From assembly GCA_000994815.1 (NCBI GenBank), contig LCJU01000005.1, positions 1-32,496 on the forward strand: a stretch of DNA of 32,496 nucleotides, given 5' to 3'. Positions 24,868 through 32,496 of the stretch are shown here, one piece after another. Each line of letters begins with the position of its first letter. The stretch's first letter is position 1. Made by a program: the position numbers and the translations under genes. The DNA is from a candidate division WWE3 bacterium GW2011_GWC2_44_9 (GTDB lineage: Bacteria > Patescibacteriota > WWE3 > UBA101185 > UBA10185). The notes under the pieces were generated by a model. That model searched no databases. It saw nothing but the letters and a program-made list of their open reading frames with translations, and had not been told where the DNA came from.

Positions 24868-25630
24868 CGTCAATGGCTTGGGCGTAGTTAGTAAACTCGT
24901 CAAGCCTGCCCATAAAGTCACGGTATTTAGTGTCTTTCAAATCAATAGACGCAGAGGTCTGGGTATAAACTGAAAAACCCGGATTTAAGTAAGGCGAGGC
25001 CATAAGCAGGGAGGTTTCATAAGAAGTGTCATTAAAACTTGAGGCAATTTTTCCGACTTTAAAAAGTCTAATGGAGTTCTCGGAAACCTGCAAGAAGTCC
25101 ACAAGTTTTTGCAGATCTGCAGTTTCGATCTTAACGTCAACATCTTCTTCCCGATACAAGGCGGGGTCGGGGGCAGGGGAAATCGGTTGACCCTCTGTAG
25201 ATGCTTCTGCCACAGGTACGGCAGGCAGATCTTCTGCTTTATTCGTATAGGAAAGTGAGTTAAAGATTACCTTGGCATCGGTGCTCATACGCCGCACCTG
25301 CTCGGAGAGTTCAGGAACTTTATCGCGCTCCTCCAAAGCCCAAGATAGTTTGGTCAAGTCCTCCGTTACCAAGCCTCTGTTAGTCTCCAAGTCCTCCAGC
25401 TGGGCAACTTTTGCCTGAAGTGAGGCCGCTTCCACAGTCTTACTTTCCAGCTGACCGGCTAAGTCCGGCAGGGACTTATACACAGGTGTAATCACAAAAA
25501 CCGCTAAACCAACAATGATGATCAAAAACAACAGAGGAATAGCAAAATTAATAATGAAATCTCTAAAGCCTGCGGCTACCTGTCTAGCTCGTTCTTCGGA
25601 TTTTACGTTGAGGTTTTCAATTACAATCAT
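24848..25630 (-). CDS. pilO: PilO-like type IV pilus inner-membrane component
   Basis: One N-terminal TM helix, coiled coil, then VDVKIETADLQKLVDFLQVSENSIRLFKVGKI; third in a PilM-N-O order. Confidence 0.7.
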   Translation of the reverse strand: MIVIENLNVKSEERARQVAAGFRDFIINFAIPLLFLIIIVGLAVFVITPVYKSLPDLAGQLESKTVEAASLQAKVAQLEDLETNRGLVTEDLTKLSWALEERDKVPELSEQVRRMSTDAKVIFNSLSYTNKAEDLPAVPVAEASTEGQPISPAPDPALYREEDVDVKIETADLQKLVDFLQVSENSIRLFKVGKIASSFNDTSYETSLLMASPYLNPGFSVYTQTSASIDLKDTKYRDFMGRLDEFTNYAQAIDATLPKL

Positions 25631-26238
25631 TTTAGAAACGCTCCTTCGTTAATCTTAAAACTAATGGCATATTCAACGGACCCCGCTTTGCGTGTTTGGG
25701 CTTTTCGATCGTCTACGGACAGAGTCTCAAGCCGTACGTCGGTAAACGCGTTCTTGCCTGTTAGCTCAACTGCCGGGTCACTAGCCGCATTGCCGGAGCG
25801 GGAAAGTTCCGTGATAAATGCGGCAACTTGCGATGGATTAGTGGAAAATCCACTAACGTTTGCCTTTTTACCGCCCGATTCAAACGCAATATCATCCACG
25901 GTAACTTCACTAGGCACCCTGGCAATAAGTTCCTTAACAACACTGGAATAGGCTACCCGTGTTTCCATATACCTTTGTAAAAGAAAATACTTGCCCGCCA
26001 ATTTCTTTGAAACTTCCTCAACATCGCTTAACTCGGCTCTTCTACTCTCCAAGGCCAAAACCCTCTGGTCAACAGCAAAAATTTGCGCCTTATAGCTTAG
26101 GGACCTATAAACTACATACCCAGCGGCAAGCAGACACATAACTAATAGAACCGCGCTAATTTTTGTGGAGGTACCAACAAAGTACTGGGTTTTTTGTCTT
26201 TTGATCTCCTGTGGGGGAGTAAGATCAACTTGAAGCAT
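25627..26238 (-). CDS. pilN: PilN-like type IV pilus component
   Basis: MLQVDLTPPQEIK... single TM helix ...VKELIARVPSEVTVDDIAFESGGKKANVSGFS; downstream of pilM. Confidence 0.8.
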   Translation of the reverse strand: MLQVDLTPPQEIKRQKTQYFVGTSTKISAVLLVMCLLAAGYVVYRSLSYKAQIFAVDQRVLALESRRAELSDVEEVSKKLAGKYFLLQRYMETRVAYSSVVKELIARVPSEVTVDDIAFESGGKKANVSGFSTNPSQVAAFITELSRSGNAASDPAVELTGKNAFTDVRLETLSVDDRKAQTRKAGSVEYAISFKINEGAFLK

Positions 26239-26250
26239 ACATCTATAGTA

Positions 26251-27279
26251 TTAAATAAAGTCCCTTAGTGCAAGTCCTATTGCAACCGAAAAAAGCGGGC
26301 CGTTTGCAATCAAAAAGTCTTTTTGATTTTCTAGCTTTGGTGACAGGATTAAACCCTCAAAAGGGTTGGCCAATTCAACTTCTGTGTCCAACATTTCTGC
26401 GCTGTAAGCCAAAAGCCCGGGCATAACCGAAGAACCGCCGGTGTATACCACACGCTTGAAAACACATAGGTTGTTGCGAGTAAAGTAAAAATTCATAGTC
26501 CGCTTGATTTCATTTATTAGCGACTCCAGAACCGGCAGGATCGCTTTTCTTACCTTATCGTCTAAAACGCCGGCCTCCACCCCGTAGCTCTTTTTATATG
26601 CTTCGGCCTGTTCGTATGAAAGAGCAAGAGCAGAAGAAATCGCTTTAGTCATAGCGATGCCGCCCAAGGCCACATTTCTGGAGAAACTTACATAACCGTT
26701 TTTGATCACCATTGTATCGGTATCGTTTGCCCCGATATTAGCGATCAGGTCAACCTCATTAGCAGCTTGAGTCCGATTGCGCATCAGCGCCCGAACAACA
26801 GCATGAGACTCGGGCTCAACCGCTAGTACCCTAAGACCGGCAGATCTGGCCTTAATAAACATACTTTCCGAAAAATTCCTATCGCAAGCTACAATGCTAA
26901 TTTCGTTTTCGCTTTTATTTTGTTCGCCGGGCCCAACTATTTGAAAGCTGTAAACTATCTCGGACACCGGTTTAGGAAAGACCTTGCCGCCCTGAATATC
27001 CAAGTAATTGCGAATTTCCTTAGGGTCTCTAAACGGCAAACTAACAGAGGTGGAAAAAACTTTTGTCTCCGGCAAAGACAGAAGCACATCCCGCGTGGCA
27101 AAGCCGGAGTCCCTAATGAAGTGCTTAAAACCCTCTTCTGCCTCTTTGGTGTTTTCTTTTACACACTCCGAACATACAAAAGCTTTCTCCAATGTGAGGT
27201 TCTTGCTTTTGCTCTTGCTGAAAACTTCAACGGCTCTATACGAGGTATTACCCAAGTCTAGTCCAATAATGGAGGGCAT
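26251..27279 (-). CDS. pilM: Type IV pilus assembly ATPase-like protein PilM
   Basis: MPSIIGLDLGNTSYRAVEV...VLLSLPETKVFSTSVSLPFRDPKEIRNYLDIQGGKVFPKPVSEIVYSFQIV...YTGGSSVMPGLLAYSAEML. Confidence 0.9.
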   Translation of the reverse strand: MPSIIGLDLGNTSYRAVEVFSKSKSKNLTLEKAFVCSECVKENTKEAEEGFKHFIRDSGFATRDVLLSLPETKVFSTSVSLPFRDPKEIRNYLDIQGGKVFPKPVSEIVYSFQIVGPGEQNKSENEISIVACDRNFSESMFIKARSAGLRVLAVEPESHAVVRALMRNRTQAANEVDLIANIGANDTDTMVIKNGYVSFSRNVALGGIAMTKAISSALALSYEQAEAYKKSYGVEAGVLDDKVRKAILPVLESLINEIKRTMNFYFTRNNLCVFKRVVYTGGSSVMPGLLAYSAEMLDTEVELANPFEGLILSPKLENQKDFLIANGPLFSVAIGLALRDFI

Positions 27280-27291
27280 AGAGAAATTGTA

Positions 27292-27837
27292 CTAATAACT
27301 TCCCCGCAAAACAATACTGGTGTCCAGAGTTGCCCTAGACTCAAAGAGCTTGGTGCCGGCGGTGAGGGGTTTAAGAAAAGTTATCTTAATACTTACCGCC
27401 CGTGGAACTGCAGAAGCATCCTTAATAATGGCGAAACCAGAATTGACAAGATCGAGATCAACTGCCGAAGTAGTTGCGTTACCTGTGGCCAAATCTATCG
27501 TGTCATCGGTTAGTTTAACCTCGCCAACACCTGTATTAACTGTTAAGCAGTTTAGCGCTCCGTTACAAGTTTGTTTGAGAGTATACGTAACAACGCCGGT
27601 GTTCTGCTGGAGGGTCAAAACTCTACCCGTAGCGTCAACAGCAGCGGAGTATGACTTTTTAACGTCGTTCTCAACTTTTAGTAAAATAAAGTTTGAGGCG
27701 TGGTCTATGTCAATATTTGCCTGCAGTTTAGCTGAACTTCTAACCAGATTAACAACCATTGTTGAACTCACTACCGCTACCAAAGCCAGCAGGCCAACAG
27801 CTATTAGCACCTCAATTAAAGTAAAGCCTTTTTTCAT
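27292..27837 (-). CDS. Prepilin-type protein (minor pilin)
   Basis: MKKGFTLIEVLIAVGLLALVAVVSSTMVV: class III signal peptide. Confidence 0.85.
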   Translation of the reverse strand: MKKGFTLIEVLIAVGLLALVAVVSSTMVVNLVRSSAKLQANIDIDHASNFILLKVENDVKKSYSAAVDATGRVLTLQQNTGVVTYTLKQTCNGALNCLTVNTGVGEVKLTDDTIDLATGNATTSAVDLDLVNSGFAIIKDASAVPRAVSIKITFLKPLTAGTKLFESRATLDTSIVLRGSY

Positions 27838-28370
27838 CTGTCCCTCCAGTCCGAAAGAATAGTTTGAACAATGTAACTGCGCGGCCTGTCCCCGATTTTC
27901 CACCAGGTACGCTGGGTAATGAGCGCGGTTGTATCTGTAGCTGTTAAGTTGCCGCCAGTTAGGTTAGTGGCGCCAAATGAGTAGTTCACCTTGTAGTTAG
28001 TAAAAGTTTCCGCCTCGGCGGGACCGGTTTGAACAGCAAAAGTCCCACCGGCCAAAACCTGAATGTGGCAGCCATCCGTTTCACTGGCAGCCGAGTCCGC
28101 ACACCCGTCAACTGCCTGCACAAAAGTGGCCCACTCGGCCTGTGCGTCCCTTAACAGTTTTAGTCTTTCCAGCTCGGCTTGGGCAGTTTTGCCCGCCTCT
28201 GCATTCACTCTGGCGGCAACGCTTGATTTGAGCGAAAACAGGCCCAAAGCCACCAAGCCCACCACAAGCAGCATAGAAATACCAAGCGTGAGTAAAACCT
28301 CAACCAGCGCAAAACCCTTTGACTTGTTAATTAGAACACGGGTTGACACCAAAGCTTCCTTTCGAGACAT
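27834..28370 (-). CDS. Prepilin-like protein
   Basis: MSRKEALVSTRVLINKSKGFALVEVLLTLGISMLLVVGLVALGLFSL; 4-nt overlap with next gene. Confidence 0.8.
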   Translation of the reverse strand: MSRKEALVSTRVLINKSKGFALVEVLLTLGISMLLVVGLVALGLFSLKSSVAARVNAEAGKTAQAELERLKLLRDAQAEWATFVQAVDGCADSAASETDGCHIQVLAGGTFAVQTGPAEAETFTNYKVNYSFGATNLTGGNLTATDTTALITQRTWWKIGDRPRSYIVQTILSDWRDR

Positions 28371-28821
28371 ACGTGTTCCCGGTTGTATATTCAAAAAAGA
28401 TGCAGGTAGGTGTTTCGGTAGAGTCCATTTTGGCAACCATGGAATAGGGGAGAGCGGAAACAGAATCTTGAACAGTTTTGGCGGCGTCCAACGTGCCACA
28501 AACCGAGTCAGACAGATCGCTTGACCTAAAAGAAATATACTCGCCGGAGTCCTTAACAAACCGCACACCGGCATACTTGTATTTTTGGTCTGCTCCCACT
28601 CCCGGACTTCCCACCTCGGCTTGCGCCTTATTTTGGGCAGTCCGCAAAGAGTCTTTGGCAGCGTTGTAGGCTTCTTGCAAATTTAGCTCCTTGCTTCGGT
28701 TAGAAAAGGACGAAAGTGAGGCCGACATTACTATGCTTATAATGCTCATAGCAATTATAACTTCAAGTAGAGTGAAGCCTTTGTTAAAGGTAAAGCCTTT
28801 GGTAGACATTTTAGTCATCAT
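28327..28821 (-). CDS. Prepilin (GspH/FimT-like)
   Basis: MMTKMSTKGFTFNKGFTLLEVIIAMSIISIVMSASLSSF. Confidence 0.85.
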   Translation of the reverse strand: MMTKMSTKGFTFNKGFTLLEVIIAMSIISIVMSASLSSFSNRSKELNLQEAYNAAKDSLRTAQNKAQAEVGSPGVGADQKYKYAGVRFVKDSGEYISFRSSDLSDSVCGTLDAAKTVQDSVSALPYSMVAKMDSTETPTCIFFEYTTGNTYVSKGSFGVNPCSN

Positions 28822-28822
28822 A

Positions 28823-29320
28823 TCATTCGGCAGACACAAAATATTTTATACCACTAGCGGGAAAGCCGCAGTCGCACCAACCGGCGATTGGACACAAAAC
28901 GCTAGCGGACGACGCAAGCTCCATGTTAGTAGCAAGAACGTATGCGGCGCCATTTGATCTGTAGCCATAGCCGCGCCACTCATTACTGCTGCAAACCGCT
29001 CCCGTAGCTTTAGGATCCGTTGGCAGTGCATTTATGTAGTCAGGCGAAAGCCCGGTTAAACTGGCAATGGCTACCCAGTTAGACGTTGTAGGATAGCTAC
29101 GATGGTCGGAAAAGTACAACTCAAGAGCGGTTCGCATCTTTGCTATGTCGGCAATTCTCTGGGAATCCCTGGTTTTTTGCTGGATGCCGCGGGCATTTAT
29201 AACGGCAAGCAGCACTCCGGTCATAATGCCCATTAACGAGATAGCAATAAGCAACTCAAGCAAAGTGAAGCCTTTATTAAAAGCAAAGCCTTTCTTGGCT
29301 AGGCAAGTTTTAGCAGCCAT
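28823..29320 (-). CDS. Prepilin
   Basis: MAAKTCLAKKGFAFNKGFTLLELLIAISLMGIMTGVLLAVINARGIQQKTRDSQRIADI. Confidence 0.88.
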   Translation of the reverse strand: MAAKTCLAKKGFAFNKGFTLLELLIAISLMGIMTGVLLAVINARGIQQKTRDSQRIADIAKMRTALELYFSDHRSYPTTSNWVAIASLTGLSPDYINALPTDPKATGAVCSSNEWRGYGYRSNGAAYVLATNMELASSASVLCPIAGWCDCGFPASGIKYFVSAE

Positions 29321-29810
29321 CGGTACCTCCCGTGCAATTTGCCCCCGAGCACTCTCTTATTTTGCCCCAAGTTGACCGATATTTAAAACACTGGCTTGAG
29401 CTGGACGCTTTTGGCACATACGTGCCAAAAGCTGATTGGTCGGAGCTTACCGCATAGTAGTAGAAAACCCCGGCTTTAGGCTCGTTGTTGGGGTGTTTGG
29501 CAATAAATACCTGAACGTCAGCGCTATCCGGCTTGCCGTCGTTATTAAGGTCACCCATTTCGGCCGCAAGCGGGTACTTACCGTAAACGCTTGCATAGGA
29601 TTCAACACCCGTAGCCAGCTTTTCCAAATTTGACTGCCGAATGGTATCTTCCGCCTTGTCCCGCTGAACCTTTGGATTTATTATGGCAATCAATACACCT
29701 GATAAAATAAGTACCACGCTTATTACCACAAGCAGCTCAACCAATGTAAAGCCCGCTGGGCTTTCAACCAATGTAAAACCGTTTGGGTTATTAGCTCTCA
29801 ATCTATGCAT
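29310..29810 (-). CDS. Prepilin with duplicated cleavage motif and EF-hand-like loop
   Basis: NPNGFTLVESPAGFTLVELLVVISVVLILSGVLIAIINPKVQRDKAED...GDLNNDGKPDSADVQVF; SD AAGGAGG upstream. Confidence 0.88.
   Translation of the reverse strand: MHRLRANNPNGFTLVESPAGFTLVELLVVISVVLILSGVLIAIINPKVQRDKAEDTIRQSNLEKLATGVESYASVYGKYPLAAEMGDLNNDGKPDSADVQVFIAKHPNNEPKAGVFYYYAVSSDQSAFGTYVPKASSSSQCFKYRSTWGKIRECSGANCTGGTDGC
29737..29790. repeat. 27-bp imperfect tandem repeat encoding (N/A)GFTLVE in a prepilin leader
   Basis: TCAACCAATGTAAAGCCCGCTGGGCTT / TCAACCAATGTAAAACCGTTTGGGTTA; first 14 nt identical. Confidence 0.9.
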
Positions 29811-30229
29811 GACGAAGCTCCTCCTTCTACCATATTAGCAGACTGACCGGTATCAAAGTTAAAACTGCAATTATAGTAGCATGTACCGCCACCAAATGAA
29901 TCCGGCAGTGATGCACCAAGCTGGATAGTATTTACAGATCTGGAAATGGAATACAATGCACCATCGGGTGTTGAAAGTGAGTTGAGACCAAGATCAGCAA
30001 AAGAATCACAGCTGGGATAGGTGGGGTATGAGGCCCCACAGGCATTTAGTGCCAAGCACATTTTGGAAAAGTTTGCCCGCAGAACCGCTTCGGAAGCTTT
30101 ACGCCTCTGTTGAACGGGGTTAATAAGCACAAAAAGTGCTCCAGCTAAAATAGTAACTATAGAAATAACCACAAGCAGCTCAACAAGCGAGAATCCTCTA
30201 GTTAAAGGTTTGGCAGTATACATAATCAT
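29798..30229 (-). CDS. Prepilin, cysteine-rich
   Basis: MIMYTAKPLTRGFSLVELLVVISIVTILAGALFVLINPVQQRRKASEAVLRAN. Confidence 0.88.
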   Translation of the reverse strand: MIMYTAKPLTRGFSLVELLVVISIVTILAGALFVLINPVQQRRKASEAVLRANFSKMCLALNACGASYPTYPSCDSFADLGLNSLSTPDGALYSISRSVNTIQLGASLPDSFGGGTCYYNCSFNFDTGQSANMVEGGASSCID

Positions 30230-30292
30230 ACTCTTTTAGTTTCACTCAATTAGCTCGATTTGTCAAAAATACTTTTGTCAAAAAAACCTTGT

Positions 30293-31189
30293 CTAATTGT
30301 CGGCGGAAACGCTGCCTGTTTTGGAGACAGCAGCAAAGTTGAACCACGGCCCAAGCTGGGGGGCCAAGTTTTTTTCTACAACTACTTTTTTTCTGGCGGA
30401 AATGCTGCCTGTTAAACCTGACGAATCCGGGGCGGTAACTTCACCCACGGATGTGATCTTAAAGCCCTGTCTCGGCAGAGCCGATGTAGAAATAATGCTA
30501 AAAGCTGAACCGTTTACAAGGGTTGTTAAACTAATCGACCGAGGTTCCCCGTCTAGTGATAAGTCAAAGCAAGGCCTGCCGCCCACAGAGGCAGGCACTT
30601 CTGTTGCGCCCGCCGAATGATACACAACCGGTTTTGTACACCAAGTATTAAGGGGCTGATCGCACTCATACAACGCCCGAGCTGCCTTATAGTCACTGCC
30701 GTCCTTGTAGTAGTAAACGGCGGAGACGCTGGCAAAAGCTTGGCCGCCGGAAGCTCCCACACCCTGCCAGCACACCTGCAGTTCGGAGTCGGTTAAGCCT
30801 TCCAGATTGACATTCATAGCCGAGTTGGCGCCAATAGTAAAGTCATACGCTACGGTGTCTGGGTAGGACTCAACACCAATTACCGCCTTGGCTTCGGCAA
30901 GAGTTAGAACACAGTCGCTTGGCAAGGGGGAGGCAAAACCTTCCTGCGTGTATAACGCCGCCGGCTGGCAAGTTGCGGCAAGTGACGCTAATTCGGTGGT
31001 GTCTTTGGTAAGAAAAAGCTCGGCACCAGCTTCAGCCGCTGACTGGGCTTTAAAATACGAGTTGGATACAAAGGTTCTTCTTATAGTTGTAACTACGCGC
31101 TGGGAAACCCCCACTAATACCACCAAACCCAAACTCAAGGCAAAGATAACTATTAATAAGGCCTGGCCGGATTTGGTCAATTTAGTCAT
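30293..31189 (-). CDS. PilX-like/minor pilus assembly protein
   Basis: MTKLTKSGQALLIVIFALSLGLVVLVGVSQRVVTTIRRTFVSNSYFKAQSAAEAGAE: PilX/GspK-like N-terminus. Confidence 0.65.
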   Translation of the reverse strand: MTKLTKSGQALLIVIFALSLGLVVLVGVSQRVVTTIRRTFVSNSYFKAQSAAEAGAELFLTKDTTELASLAATCQPAALYTQEGFASPLPSDCVLTLAEAKAVIGVESYPDTVAYDFTIGANSAMNVNLEGLTDSELQVCWQGVGASGGQAFASVSAVYYYKDGSDYKAARALYECDQPLNTWCTKPVVYHSAGATEVPASVGGRPCFDLSLDGEPRSISLTTLVNGSAFSIISTSALPRQGFKITSVGEVTAPDSSGLTGSISARKKVVVEKNLAPQLGPWFNFAAVSKTGSVSADN

Positions 31190-32183
31190 ATGTCCATCTT
31201 GCCTGAATCGAGCTAACCGAAGGCAGCACACCGTCTAAAGCCGAAAGATAATATGCATATATCGGATTGAATACCAGCAGTACCGGCGGGTAATCAATAT
31301 CAAGCTCGCGGGCAAACACTATGGGGCCTTTGGCGGCAATAGGGCCTTCTAGCTTGATGGGTTTGTCGGTAGCGGCACCGCCTGTTGAGGCCACTCTAAT
31401 ATCCCAGCTTGCGGAGTCAGCCACGCTAATAATACCAGCTTGGATATTTTCGGCAGTTGTAAAGTAAGTGCCAAGAGCGCTTCGCTCTATGCCAAGAGTG
31501 TTTAAAATGTCGACCCGGGTATTCGTAATAATCATTAGTCTCTGGTCCGGGCCTGACGCAATAACATTATTAGCTATTTCCAACGTGTCTGTTGGACTGG
31601 CGCCATCAACAATTAAAACTGTTACACCATCAGACTTGAGCGAGTACCTGTTTGGACCGGTTAATGCGGAAAGGGCATCATCAAGACAGGCAAGTCTTAG
31701 TTTATATACGACGGGGTCGAGTTTGTTTGAAATTAACATGGAATTACAACTGCCGGAAGGCAGTTCCAAAGCAGACGCCAAAATCTGCTGGTAGTTAACC
31801 AACGGCTCGATAAAGCCGCCAAAACCCCGGGCGTACGCGTCTTCTGTTTCGGAAGTTCCGCCGCCGGAAGCGTTCTCTTTTCTAATGTCAATATCACCCG
31901 AAGCAAGTATGCCGCCAAAAGAGTAATCGGGCAAATCCGGAGTTCGTGAGCCCTCGGAGCCAAAAAACGGCTGAACCAAAATGCTCATAAAGTTACCGGC
32001 GGCGGAAAAGTAGGGCTGGGTGGAAACTACCCCGGTACCGGCAGAGCCGGAAAGAACCCCAGCTTTGTAGGTGGCAAACCACGGCACGGCGGCAAAGGAG
32101 CTAGAAGAGAAAAGTGCAGAAAAAAGAATTAGGCTAGCTATAACTTTAGAAGCTAATATACCTCGTAAAAATCGCATCGCCAT
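31182..32183 (-). CDS. Secreted protein of unknown function in pilus operon
   Basis: Signal peptide MAMRFLRGILASKVIASLILFSALFSSSSFAAVPWF; overlaps neighbours at both ends in the operon. Confidence 0.75.
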   Translation of the reverse strand: MAMRFLRGILASKVIASLILFSALFSSSSFAAVPWFATYKAGVLSGSAGTGVVSTQPYFSAAGNFMSILVQPFFGSEGSRTPDLPDYSFGGILASGDIDIRKENASGGGTSETEDAYARGFGGFIEPLVNYQQILASALELPSGSCNSMLISNKLDPVVYKLRLACLDDALSALTGPNRYSLKSDGVTVLIVDGASPTDTLEIANNVIASGPDQRLMIITNTRVDILNTLGIERSALGTYFTTAENIQAGIISVADSASWDIRVASTGGAATDKPIKLEGPIAAKGPIVFARELDIDYPPVLLVFNPIYAYYLSALDGVLPSVSSIQARWTYD

Positions 32184-32496
32184 ATACTAAAGATAGCACA
32201 CTCCCAAGTATCAAAAAAGGCCCAAAGGGGATAACGTCTTTAATTGACTTTTTCTGAAGCAGCATTAATAAGATGCTAAAGATCGACCCTATAACAAAAG
32301 CAAGAAACACGGCTATAATGCCGTTGGGAAAACCGTTGAACAAACCAATAAGTAGGCCCAACTTCACATCCCCGCCGCCCATGCCGCGCTCTTTTGTTGC
32401 TACTACCAACGCATAGAAAAAGGCGCAGATACCAATACCTGTTGCAATATTTGCACCAAAATGCTTGGCTTCGGAAGTAAGCTCGCGGGTGAGCCT
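32146..32496 (-). CDS. Prepilin peptidase (A24 family), truncated at window edge
   Basis: ...LVVATKERGMGGGDVKLGLLIGLFNGFPNGIIAVFLAFVIGSIFSILLM: GxGGGDVKL motif; frame open to the window end. Confidence 0.85.
   Translation of the reverse strand, partial: RLTRELTSEAKHFGANIATGIGICAFFYALVVATKERGMGGGDVKLGLLIGLFNGFPNGIIAVFLAFVIGSIFSILLMLLQKKSIKDVIPFGPFLILGSVLSLVYGDAIFTRYISF

Noticed and set aside
27320-27862. 180-aa plus-strand ORF (also 28063-28524, 153 aa)
   Set aside because: Antisense to prepilin genes with clear class III signal peptides; low-complexity Ser/Thr/Ala shadow ORFs.
1-32496. tRNA, rRNA, prophage or integron
   Set aside because: No cloverleaf-like sequences, rRNA signatures, phage structural genes or integrase were recognised; most intergenic gaps are too short. 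A tRNAscan/Infernal run would settle it.

Overview
The window is gene-dense, with short intergenic gaps and several overlapping convergent gene ends. It looks like a streamlined bacterial genome, plausibly Patescibacteria/CPR; that placement is inference only. From left to right it contains: (1) a giant repetitive surface protein (LamG-like plus Ig/Fn3-like repeats) interrupted by one in-frame TGA, followed by a membrane protein with a degenerate histidine-kinase-like helix, convergent with a stand-alone response regulator; (2) a polytopic membrane protein overlapping truB; (3) the conserved thrS-infC-rpmI-rplT-pheS-pheT cluster; (4) a REP-associated tyrosine transposase (RAYT) bracketed by a perfect 13-bp inverted repeat that supplies the last codons and stop of both flanking genes; (5) a class A PBP divergent from tyrS, then an EamA transporter, a small ORF, recG, rsmD, rpmF (missing from the ORF track), nusB, a serine-less acyl-carrier-like protein, rnc, rpsP, khpA and trmD; (6) a minus-strand type IV pilus operon (prepilin peptidase, secreted protein, PilX-like protein, five prepilins, PilM, PilN, PilO). 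The signals most worth follow-up are: the RAYT/REP element ending two host genes; near-universal -10 boxes 5-12 nt upstream of operon-first start codons (pervasive leaderless transcription); the ACP homologue lacking its carrier serine; a probable non-canonical ATA start for infC; the in-frame TGA; duplicated prepilin cleavage motifs; and an EF-hand-like loop in a minor pilin. No rRNA, tRNA or CRISPR array was recognised.
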